DNA of 64,000 nt, from the NCBI RefSeq assembly GCF_001315945.1, contig NZ_BBBG01000005.1:79599-143598 (forward strand), in the 5' to 3' direction. The position numbers and the translations under genes are program-made. This document shows, one piece after another, positions 56,294 to 64,000 of the stretch (position 1 is the first letter of the stretch; each line of letters begins with the position of its first letter). This stretch comes from Methanogenium cariaci JCM 10550 (lineage in GTDB: Archaea; Halobacteriota; Methanomicrobia; Methanomicrobiales; Methanomicrobiaceae). A model generated the notes under the pieces. It had not been told where the DNA came from. It was given only the letters and a program-made list of their open reading frames with translations, and did not search any database.

Positions 56294-57574
56294 AAAACGG
56301 ACTCATTCCCTCGGTTACCATCGCAGGCATCAGCCATCACGGGAGCGATATCGCAGAGCTGGAGGCATTCCGATTCCCCCCCGATGAGGCGGCGCTGCTT
56401 GCAGACGCACAGGGACGGTTTAAAGGGGGCATTGCTGCTCCAGACCTGCAACCGGATCGAGTTTCTGGTGGAAGGGGATGCCTGCATGGCAGAGGCCTTC
56501 CTCCGCGAACAGGGCCGGGACGGGTTCCGGACGCTCGAAGGGGAGGACGCCCTGCGCCACCTGCTCCGGCTCTCTGCCGGAATCGACTCCATGGTCGTCG
56601 GGGAAGACCAGATCTTAGGGCAGCTGAAAACGGCCCTCGCCCTCGCCCGTGAGAACGAGACCTGCAGCCCGCTCGTGGAGCGCTGCATCACCAAGGCAGC
56701 GCATGTCGGCGTGGAGGTGCGACGCCGCACGAATATCAACAAGGGGGCGGTCTCCATCGGTTCCGCTGCGGTCGAACTGGCAGAGGATCTGTTGGGCAGC
56801 CTCACCGGCCGCCATATTCTCGTGGTGGGTGGCGGAGAGATGGGCACGCTCGTTACCCAGGCGCTGGCGGCAAAGGACCTGACCGCGATATACGTCACCA
56901 ACCGGACGTTTGCCCGCGCCGAGGAGCTGGCGGATCTGGTAGGGGGGGCAAGGCCGTGCGTCTGGACGAACTCTTCCGCTATGCCGCCCTTGCCGATGTG
57001 ATCATCTCCTGCACGGCAGCACCCCCATCCCATCATCCGGTATGATGAGGTATGCGATGCGATGCGGGATCGTGTGTGGCCGCTTGACGAAGGCAGAAAG
57101 CCGCTCGTCGTCATCGATATCGCCCAGCCCCCGTGATGTGGAGGAGGCGGTCGGTGATATCGACGGGGGGTGTATCTCTTCACCATCGACGATCTCCGCA
57201 CGGTCAGCGAGAACAATATGAACAGCCGGAAAGAGGAGGCCAGAGAGGCGTATGCGTTCCTGGACACGGAACTGACGCAGTTTGTGACCCTCCTCAACCG
57301 GGCCGGTGCCAGTGATCTCCTCGCCCACCTCCATTCATGGGCGGAGATGATCCGGTGCCGGGAACGCGACAAGGCAGCTGCACGCCTCGGGTCATCGGGT
57401 GCACCGGCCGAAGATATCCTTGATGACCTGTCACGGGTGCTTGTAAAGAAACTCCTGAACGACGTCACCTTCTCCGTGAGACGGTGTGCAGAGAGCGGAG
57501 ATCTTGAATCGGCACAGGCACTGGTGCATGCAGTAACTGCAGGAGATAACGAATGTTTCCGGAAAGACGATTGA
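56290..57574 (+). CDS. hemA: Glutamyl-tRNA reductase, frameshifted
   Basis: About 428 residues. N-terminal catalyt part: TIAGISHHGSDIAELEAFRF, and after a break at 56376-56432 the active-site Cys in LLLQTCNRIEFLVEGD, then GEDQILGQLKTALALA. NADPH domain: GRHILVVGGGEMGTLVTQAL and VTNRTFARAEELADLVGG. The C-terminal dimerisation helix runs NMNSRKEEAREAYAFLDTEL. Breaks at C7 near 56378, G-run near 56425, near 56945 and near 57025-57170. Makes glutamate-1-semialdehyde precursor from Glu-tRNA. The end overlaps hemB by 22 bases. Confidence 0.93.
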
Positions 57575-58542
57575 GACGACTAAGAAAACGAACGATACAG
57601 CCCCCCCTGTTTCAGGAGACGGTATTGAGTACAGCTGATCTGGTAGCCCCCCCGCTCTTTGTTGACGAGGCCGCGGGAACTCCGATGGAGATTGTCTCCA
57701 TGCCGGGGCAGTACCGCTACCCCCCCCTTTCGATGATCACGGATGTCGCCGAAGAGATTGCCGCAGCGGGCATCCATGCGGTCATTCTCTTTGGCATCCC
57801 CGTTCGAAAGGATGCCGGAGGAACCGAGGCATACAACCCGGAGGGTGTTATCCAACAGGCCGTCCGTGCCATCAAGGCGGCGGTGCCGGATCTGGTTGTC
57901 ATCACCGACGTCTGCGCCTGTGAATATACCGACCACGGGCACTGTGGTATCGTCGGGGGAGACTGCTCCGGGCCTGACCTCCTGAACGACCCGTCCCTGG
58001 AACTGATGGCACAGATTGCCGTATCCCATGCACAGGCCGGGGCGGATATCGTCGCCCCCCCGTCGTGTATGCTGGACGGGATGGTCATGGCCATAAGAGA
58101 AGAGCTGGACTGTGAGGGCTATGAGGATACGGCGATCATGTCGTATTCCAGTAAATTTTCAAGCGCCCTCTACGGGCCCTTCCGTGACGCGGCCGACTCC
58201 GGATTCTCCTTTGGCGACCGGACAACCTACCAGATGAGCCCGGCCAACCCGCGTGAGGCATTCCTTGAGTCCGAGCTGGACGCAAAGGAGGGTGCGGATA
58301 TCCTGATGGTCAAACCGGCATCCCTGTACCTGGACATCCTGCAGTCGGTCTGCACGCTCGGTCTGCCGGTCGCCGCCTATCAGGTGAGCGGCGAGTATGC
58401 GATGATCAAGGCGGCAGCGGCAAACGGCTGGATTGATGAGAAAGCGGTGGCACTGGAGAGTCTTTTGGCAATAAAACGGGCCGGTGCGGATCTTATTATC
58501 ACCTACTATGCACGGGATGCAGCGGGGGGGTGGCTGCAATGA
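57553..58542 (+). CDS. hemB: Delta-aminolevulinic acid dehydratase (porphobilinogen synthase)
   Basis: 329 residues of the HemB family: [20 protein letters not shown], zinc-site stretch [16 protein letters not shown], active-site Lys in [17 protein letters not shown] and later [12 protein letters not shown]. Three extra Pro residues relative to the family ([25 protein letters not shown]) each sit on a C7 run, clear evidence of three-base run expansion. The frame is intact. Start ATG lies within the hemA end. Confidence 0.94.
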   Translation: MFPERRLRRLRKRTIQPPLFQETVLSTADLVAPPLFVDEAAGTPMEIVSMPGQYRYPPLSMITDVAEEIAAAGIHAVILFGIPVRKDAGGTEAYNPEGVIQQAVRAIKAAVPDLVVITDVCACEYTDHGHCGIVGGDCSGPDLLNDPSLELMAQIAVSHAQAGADIVAPPSCMLDGMVMAIREELDCEGYEDTAIMSYSSKFSSALYGPFRDAADSGFSFGDRTTYQMSPANPREAFLESELDAKEGADILMVKPASLYLDILQSVCTLGLPVAAYQVSGEYAMIKAAAANGWIDEKAVALESLLAIKRAGADLIITYYARDAAGGWLQ

Positions 58543-59786
58543 GAAGCGAGGAGCTTTTCTCTGAGGCACAGACGCTGATACCCGGCGGGGGGGTATCCAG
58601 TCCGGTGCGGGCGATAAAGCCGTATCCCTTCTATACTCGGAAGGCGGCGGGTTCGCACCTTGTGACCGAGGACGGCGAGGACTTGATCGACTGCTGTCTG
58701 GGCTATGGGCCGCTGATCCTCGGGCATGCCCACCCGGCCGTGCGTGAGGCCATCTGCTCGTGCACCGAAGACGGCTGGCTCTACGGCACTCCGGCGGAAA
58801 AGGAACTGACGCTCGCCCGGATGCTCGTTGCCGATCACCCGTCGGTTGATATGGTGCGCTTTGTCTCCAGCGGTTCGGAGGCAACGATGGCAGCGATACG
58901 CCTCGCCCGCGGGTTTACCAACCGCGAGGACATCATCAAGATAGAGGGCGGGTTCCACGGCGCCCATGACGGGGGGGTGCTGATCAAGGCGGGCTCCGGT
59001 GCGACCACGATGGGCGTGCCGGACTCGGCAGGCGTCATCCCCGATGTGGTAAAGCACACATTGCAGGTGCCCTACAACGACACCGAAGCGTTGTCTGCAC
59101 TGCTGGAGAATAATGACAACGTGGCGGCGTTCATCCTCGAACCGGTGCTCGGCAATGTCGGCCCGGTGCTCCCGGATGAGAACTACCTCGCAGAGGTGCG
59201 CAAAATCACCGAGGAACACGATGTGCTCCTGATTTTTGATGAGGTCATCACCGGCTACCGGCTGGGTATCGGCGGGGGGGCGCAGGTCAAATACGGCATC
59301 ACGCCCGACCTGACCACCTTCGGCAAAATAATCGGCGGGGGGGGTCTTCCCATCGGCTGCTTCTCCGGCAGACGGGATATCATGGCGCTGACCGCACCGG
59401 CAGGCCCGGTCTATCAGGCGGGCACCTTCTCCGGCAACCCGCTCTCCCTTTCCGCAGGGATTGCCTGCCTGCAGTATCTGCGTAACAACCGGGGGGGTCT
59501 GTATCAAATGCTCGAAGAGAACGCACGAATCATCGGGGAGTCCCTTCCCACCAATAAGGTGGGCGGATTTGTGCATCTCGGTTCGATGTTCAAACTCTTC
59601 TTCAGAAAGACCCCGCCCCGCGATTACCGCGAGGCAAAGCAGAGCGACACGGAGGCATTTTCTGTCTTCTGGAACAAGATGCGCAAGGCGGGCATCTTCC
59701 TGCCGCCGTCGCAGTTCGAGACCAATTTCCTCTCGGTGGCGCACACCGAGGAAGATGTGGCGGCGATTGCCGGGGGCATATTCTGA
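58539..59786 (+). CDS. hemL: Glutamate-1-semialdehyde 2,1-aminomutase
   Basis: 415 residues of the GSA aminotransferase family: [56 protein letters not shown] and PLP-Lys in [18 protein letters not shown]. Five G7-G8 runs (58587-58593, 58971-58977, about 59274, 59337 and 59491) each add one Gly relative to the family and keep the frame. ATG 58539 overlaps the hemB stop. Confidence 0.95.
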   Translation: MRSEELFSEAQTLIPGGGVSSPVRAIKPYPFYTRKAAGSHLVTEDGEDLIDCCLGYGPLILGHAHPAVREAICSCTEDGWLYGTPAEKELTLARMLVADHPSVDMVRFVSSGSEATMAAIRLARGFTNREDIIKIEGGFHGAHDGGVLIKAGSGATTMGVPDSAGVIPDVVKHTLQVPYNDTEALSALLENNDNVAAFILEPVLGNVGPVLPDENYLAEVRKITEEHDVLLIFDEVITGYRLGIGGGAQVKYGITPDLTTFGKIIGGGGLPIGCFSGRRDIMALTAPAGPVYQAGTFSGNPLSLSAGIACLQYLRNNRGGLYQMLEENARIIGESLPTNKVGGFVHLGSMFKLFFRKTPPRDYREAKQSDTEAFSVFWNKMRKAGIFLPPSQFETNFLSVAHTEEDVAAIAGGIF

Positions 59787-60688
59787 ATGTCTCTGATCGT
59801 AGGTACGCGGGTTCCCGCCTCGCGATGGCGCAGACGAACCGGGTCTGCAATCAGCTTGCTGAGCGGGGGGGCATCGAGACCGAGATTGTTGAAGTCAAGA
59901 CGGTCGGGGGATGCCCGCACGCAGGTGCCGATGCATCAGGTCGGCGGGCAGGGTATCTTTGTCCGGGCCCTGGATGATGCCATTCTCGCGGGTGAGATTG
60001 ACTTCGCGGTGCACAGCATGAAGGACATACCGGCATTCCGGCCGGAGGGGCTCTCGACAGCGGCAATTCTCCGGCGGGATTCCCCCCCTGCGGATTTCCT
60101 CGTCCACGAGTGTGATATCGAGGAGATCCGGGTGTGGGCACGTCATCGACCCGCAGGCGGGCGCAGCTGTTGCGGAGCAGTCTGGATGTCGAAGTCCGGG
60201 AGCTCCGGGGCAATGTGGACACCCGCCTGCGCAAACTGCGTGAGGGAGAGTATGACGCGATTGTCCTCGCCGAGGCGGGGATGCAGCGTCTCGATATGGA
60301 TCTGCCCGGCACGCAACTTTTGCCGCAGTGGTTTGTGCCGTCACCGAATCAGGGCACGATCGCGGTGGTATGCCGTGATGACCCTGAGCTTGTTGAACCG
60401 CTTTCTGCTATCGATCACCCGCAGACCCGGCTGGATACCGAGGTGGAACGGGCCGTGATGGAGGAGATTGGCGGCGGATGTTTCACGCCGCAGGGAGTCT
60501 TTTGCGAGGACGGATTTCTCTTAGCAGAAGTGCTCTCCCTTGACGGCAGCCGTTACGAACGGGTGGAGGACAACGGTGATTCGGTGGAGGAAGGCCGTCT
60601 CATTGGCAAAAAACTTCGTAATATTGGCCGGGATCTGATTGAAGAGGCCCGGCAGACTCTGGGATTATCAGGAACGGAACAATCATGA
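59787..60688 (+). CDS. hemC: Porphobilinogen deaminase, frameshifted
   Basis: About 299 residues. Corrected N-terminus MSLIVGTRGSRLAMAQTNRV, then VPMHQVGGQGIFVRALDDAI and AVHSMKDIPAFRPEGL; the dipyrromethane Cys lies in GGGCFTPQGVFCEDG. Breaks: one G missing near 59810 (GGG for GGGG), one G extra near 59908, slips near 60138 and elsewhere. It directly follows hemL and overlaps cobA by four bases. Confidence 0.92.
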
Positions 60689-61453
60689 ACGGAACAGTAT
60701 ATCTTATCGGATCCGGCCCCGGAGGGCTGGGTATGATGACCGTCCGGGCACGCGAGGTGCTCGATGCGGCAGACGTCGTCCTCTATGACCAACTTCCCGG
60801 TGCTGAAGTGTTGGCATCCCTGCCCAAGACGGCGGAATGTGTCGATGTGGGAAAATACGGATCGTCCCACACGCTCGAACAGGATGAGATTGAGGCGTTG
60901 ATGGTCGCGTATGCAAAGAAAGGGCTGCGGGTCGTCCGTCTGAAAGGTGGCGATTCCTTTCTCTTCGGCCGTGGCGGTGAGGAGATGGAGACGATGCGGG
61001 CACACGACATCCCGGTCGAGGTGGTGCCGGGTGTGACGAGCGCCATCGCCGTCCCCGAATGCGTGGGCATCCCGGTCACCCACCGGAAGTGGGCGAGTCA
61101 GGTGACGATTCTCACCGGGCATGAAGATCCCACGAAAGGAGAGTCGGCCCTCAACTGGCACTGGCTGGCGCAGACGACCGGGACGATTGTCATTCTGATG
61201 GGCGTGAAGAATCTCCCGAAGATCGCCGAAGCCCTTGTCGCAGGCGGGATGACCCCCAAAGAAGCCGGTCGCGATCATCGAACGCGGCCTGCGGCCCGAC
61301 CAGCGGGTGACGTGTGCACCTCTCGATGAGATTGCAACGGTTGCAGCAGAGGCGGGCGTGAAGCCCCCGGCGGTTGTGGTGATTGGGGGGGAAGTCGCGA
61401 CGCTGTATCGGGACGGGTCTGAAGGGAAGATGCATATTACCGGGGGGGTTTGA
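60685..61453 (+). CDS. cobA: Uroporphyrinogen-III C-methyltransferase, frameshifted
   Basis: About 255 residues of the SUMT family: VYLIGSGPGGLGMMTVRARE, RVVRLKGGDSFLFGRGGEEM, VPGVTSAIAVPECVGIPVTH and IVILMGVKNLPKIAEALVA. A slip near 61265 is followed by the conserved end VAIIERGLRPDQRVTCAPLD, then VVVIGEVATLY and TGA 61451-61453. It makes precorrin-2 for the sirC product encoded at the start of the same operon. Confidence 0.92.
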
Positions 61454-61553
61454 ATCGGTTTTATGTCTTCTTTTTCCGTGTTTCTTATTAGAACAGCAAA
61501 GAACCTGAAAAAAGGAATGAGCGTGGGTAAAATATCTCCGGATATTATCAGCA
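61454..61553. other. Convergent intergenic spacer with T-rich ends and a signal-peptide relic
   Basis: T-rich TCTTCTTTTTCC near 61467-61478 may terminate the operon. At 61500-61518 AGAACCTGAAAAAAGGAATG matches the start of the secreted-protein gene at 18338 (AACCTGAAAAAAGGAATG), a fragment of the leader family without the rest. Confidence 0.45.
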
Positions 61554-62507
61554 TTACTCAGAAATATTTGTGCTGACATTCAATGTGCAATTTTCTATGG
61601 CTGAAACCCAGTAACCGGAACATGGATTCAGGGTGGTTGTTGATACATAACTCTGTATCAGAGGATTATACGAATATACATTATTCTGAACAGAATCTGC
61701 TGGAACAGTTTGCGAAGCGGCAATTGATGTATCATTACATACCGCACCAATCATATTCCATCCCGGTCTAAGACTTGCTACAAAATTTCCGAGACTATTG
61801 CCGCTCGCGGTAAGCGTACAGTGTGACGTTGCCGACACCCAATAGCCTTTGCCAGCTTCAAGTGCACTGATATTCGCTTTGACGTAGATCTGTTCTAAGG
61901 GTTCATAGACATAGACTCCATCCATCACTTCCAAAGGTACAGTCAGTTCGGCATTGGTGACAGGAATTGAGATCATGTTCCAGCCAGGTGCGAGCGGAAT
62001 ATCGATGGAAAATACCGAAGGCGGATTTTTCACTACCATAATTGCGTCCGTTGTTTCTGGGACATAGCGGCCGCCAACATCATCATCGATTTTCATTGTG
62101 GTGATGGTCAGGTTTGTCTCCCCGGCAATGTCACCGCGGACGGTAAGCGTGCAGAGGAGGATGTTTGTCACCCCCCCCGCTCCAAGCGAATTTCTGAGAT
62201 CAACTCCCTGAACAAAAAGTGAATCTGAAGGAATACTGCTGTTCACCGGCAGATCGGCCCATTTAGGATACGAAACTGCCATGATCTCACCGATGGATGG
62301 TTCGGCAAGGGACACAGTAACATTGAAGCCGGACAGACCGGCCGGATCCGCACTCATCATAACCGCAATTGGTGCTGTATCACCCACATCGAGGATGAAT
62401 TCTCCAGGCAAAAAGGTGATGACAGGTTCATCTGCTGCAAAGGCGCATGGTATCAGTAACGATAGGATCACCAGAAGAAGAATCGGTTTTTGGTATTTCA
62501 GCGACAT
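61554..62507 (-). CDS. Secreted protein with cohesin-like domain
   Basis: 317 residues. Signal peptide PILLLVILSLLIPCAFA; residues 25-160 resemble a cohesin-type beta sandwich (FILDVGDTAPIAVMMSADPA, GLSGFNVTVSL, TLTVRGDIAGETNLTITTMK); then two copies of a GWNMISIPV / GWNMIGAVC module each followed by GKGYWV or SGYWV. The ribosome site GAGGTGAATA precedes the ATG. Several N-glycosylation sequons. Probably a surface adhesion or scaffold protein. Confidence 0.75.
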   Translation of the reverse strand: MSLKYQKPILLLVILSLLIPCAFAADEPVITFLPGEFILDVGDTAPIAVMMSADPAGLSGFNVTVSLAEPSIGEIMAVSYPKWADLPVNSSIPSDSLFVQGVDLRNSLGAGGVTNILLCTLTVRGDIAGETNLTITTMKIDDDVGGRYVPETTDAIMVVKNPPSVFSIDIPLAPGWNMISIPVTNAELTVPLEVMDGVYVYEPLEQIYVKANISALEAGKGYWVSATSHCTLTASGNSLGNFVASLRPGWNMIGAVCNDTSIAASQTVPADSVQNNVYSYNPLIQSYVSTTTLNPCSGYWVSAIENCTLNVSTNISE

Positions 62508-62509
62508 GA

Positions 62510-63297
62510 TTATTCACCTCTATTTAACTTATTCAGACGGAGGACACAGAGAGCAAAACCTGTAAGACACAATGGGACAACCCCAAAACCCGGGGGGGAT
62601 GATTGTGCAGGGAAGGCATCTGGATGATTAGCAGAACAATCCAGAGGACGAGAGGATGGCGGTAGCAGCATAGTGGGGGGGGTAATCTCTTCCGTTCCGG
62701 CTATAGGAGAAACAGATGGTGACACCGTGGTATCTGAAACAATGGAGAAATCAGTAGAAGATGACAATGCCTCCGTTCGTGTCTGATCGGTATCCGGAGA
62801 ATTTATTTTCGAGGATACTGCTCCAACCGTACCGGGATTTGGATCGGATCGAGCGCGTACCGGCCACCCCGATCGTCGTCGACGATCACCGGTGAAACCG
62901 TCAGTACTGTTTCACCGTCAGCGATTGCCCGGAGGGTAATGGTGGTGAGGAGAACCGGGAAGTCCCCCCCCGATTCTACCTGCATCTGCAGGTCAACCGC
63001 CTGGATCCAGGTGTTCTCCGCCGGTATAGTACCATTCGATACCATACCTGCCCATGGAGGATACGCAACCGAGGCGACCTCAACAATTCCGGGAGTGGTC
63101 ATGCTAAGACCCAGATTGTAGCCGGAGAGGCCATCTCCATCTCCCGTGAGGTTGATCATCAGAATGTCGGTGCTTCCTGCCGTAGGAAAAGAAAGGGTGT
63201 CGGGGGGGGCCTCCAGGTGTACTGTTGATGCCAGCACCTGGCCGGGGGGGATAATAGCAAGGGCCATTATACAAAGGAGAATGGTGAATGACCGCAT
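62510..63297 (-). CDS. Secreted cohesin-like protein with C-terminal membrane anchor, frameshifted
   Basis: About 262 residues: signal peptide FTILLCIMALAIIPPGQVLA, a cohesin-like domain (GLSGYNLGLSMTTPGIVEVA, LLTTITLRAIADGETVLTVS), a slip near 62810, a Ser/Thr/Pro linker, and a C-terminal helix GFGVVPLCLTGFALCVLRLN with basic end. The stop lies two bases before the next gene. The domain is paralogous to those in both neighbours. Confidence 0.68.
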
Positions 63298-63300
63298 TGC

Positions 63301-64000
63301 TCACACCATCTCATAGAGAATAACGACATCTCTGAACCCAATGAAATCACTATTGTCATAGTCGAAGGCGGCGAGGGGGGGTTGGTGCGCTTCGATGAAG
63401 TTCATGTTGTTGTAGAAGATGACAACGTCGTTAAAACGCAGGCAGCCATTACCGTCAAGGTCTTCGAAAAGGCCGTTGCCATCGGGATCAGTTGGATGTG
63501 GGAAGTTTCCACCGTCGGGATTCGGGAATGGCATTGCGGCCTGCACCGTCAGAGTGGCATAGAAAAAAGTAGGTTCGTAGCGCCCCCCCCTCGGTCATCG
63601 TCCAGAGTTCTGGCAATGACCCTTATGGCCGCTGTGCCGGGTACATCGCCGCGAATGGTAAGGTTGCAGAGCGTCACATTTGTTGCCCCCCCTGACTTCA
63701 CCGAGTCTTTTAAATCAATCGCCTTAAGGAATGTTTGATCCGCTGGAAATGAACTGTTCATCGGGATTTCTGCCCAGGATGGATAGGAAACCCCGACCAT
63801 TTCGCAAACGTCGTGTCCTGTCGAAGCGGTGAGCGCACACGAGCATATGGGTGGTTCCGGTGACCGACCTCCTGGAGACCATGCGATTAGTTCGGCGGTG
63901 ATATTAAATCCTGATAGGCCCTCTGGCACGGTGTCGAGCACTACTGCGAATGACTGGGTCTGGCCTACAGTGAGTGTGGAAGACTTTGGCCGGGTAGAGA
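63301..64000 (-). CDS. Secreted cohesin-like plus dockerin-like protein (5' end outside window), frameshifted
   Basis: The visible part has a cohesin-like domain (GLSGFNITAELIAWSPGGRS, NVTLCNLTIRGDVPGTAAIR) and, after a C7-C8 break near 63585, a C-terminal pair of calcium-loop repeats of dockerin type: DPDGNGLFEDLDGNGCLRFN with VVIFYNNMNFI, then FDYDNSDFIGFRDVVILYEM. The 5' end and signal peptide lie beyond 64000. Cohesin and dockerin in adjacent gene products suggest a self-assembling surface complex. Confidence 0.72.

Noticed and set aside
1..64000. Interpreting the split genes as mass pseudogenisation
   Set aside because: Breaks fall at G/C homopolymers or single CC/GG losses, affect host and virus genes alike, and corrected frames recover full conserved motifs.
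1..64000. CRISPR arrays
   Set aside because: No regularly spaced direct repeats of 24-40 bases were seen; the repeated leaders are three dispersed copies without spacers.

Overview
The window most likely comes from a mesophilic methanogenic euryarchaeon, probably Methanomicrobiales. This is inferred from a complete archaeal Mbh-type energy-converting hydrogenase cluster, an archaeal-type tetrapyrrole operon, TATA-type promoters, T-tract terminators and many secreted proteins with archaeal signal peptides. No methanogenesis marker such as mcr lies in the window, so the order is not proven.

Layout. 1-1339 (minus) is the 3' part of a PAPS-reductase-family gene. 1556-9716 is a 14-gene mbhA-N operon (Mrp-like antiporter half plus [NiFe] hydrogenase half), followed by a terminator, a TSUP transporter, a zinc-ribbon membrane protein and a HycI-type hydrogenase maturation protease. 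11507-20320 is a surface-protein region: a TPR protein, a beta-propeller protein, lipoproteins and three secreted proteins that share near-identical leader DNA and signal peptides. 20490-55337 is an integrated tailed virus of about 34.8 kb, bounded by a 20-bp direct repeat of the 3' end of a tRNA-Gly(GCC) gene. 55664-61453 is a tetrapyrrole operon (sirC, hemA, hemB, hemL, hemC, cobA). 61554-64000 (minus) holds three secreted proteins with cohesin-like domains, one with a dockerin-like tail.

The provirus is read almost entirely on the minus strand. From right to left it carries an integrase, a divergent control region with a ribbon-helix-helix repressor, many small zinc-binding early proteins, a RecT-like annealing protein with tandem zinc ribbons, a primase-polymerase/D5 helicase next to an iteron array, then terS, terL, portal, MuF, protease-scaffold, decoration, capsid, connectors, tail tube, a tail chaperone pair with a -1 slippery site, tape measure, distal tail and tail tip. 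Inside the tail-tip block is a complete diversity-generating retroelement (DGR): a tail-tip target gene with a variable repeat, a small accessory gene, a template repeat and a reverse transcriptase. Template and variable repeats differ at 17 positions by hand count that are all adenines in the template, plus one edge mismatch. This is the most exciting system in the window.

Sequence quality. G and C homopolymers are abnormal throughout: runs of exactly 7 (some 8) occur several times per kb and far outnumber runs of 5 or 6. In conserved proteins each such run usually adds one extra Gly or Pro codon, and where the change is not a multiple of three it breaks the frame. Single-base losses at CC or GG also occur, including one in the tRNA anticodon stem. 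Most split genes here are therefore probably intact in the organism, and I annotate them as single frameshifted CDSs.
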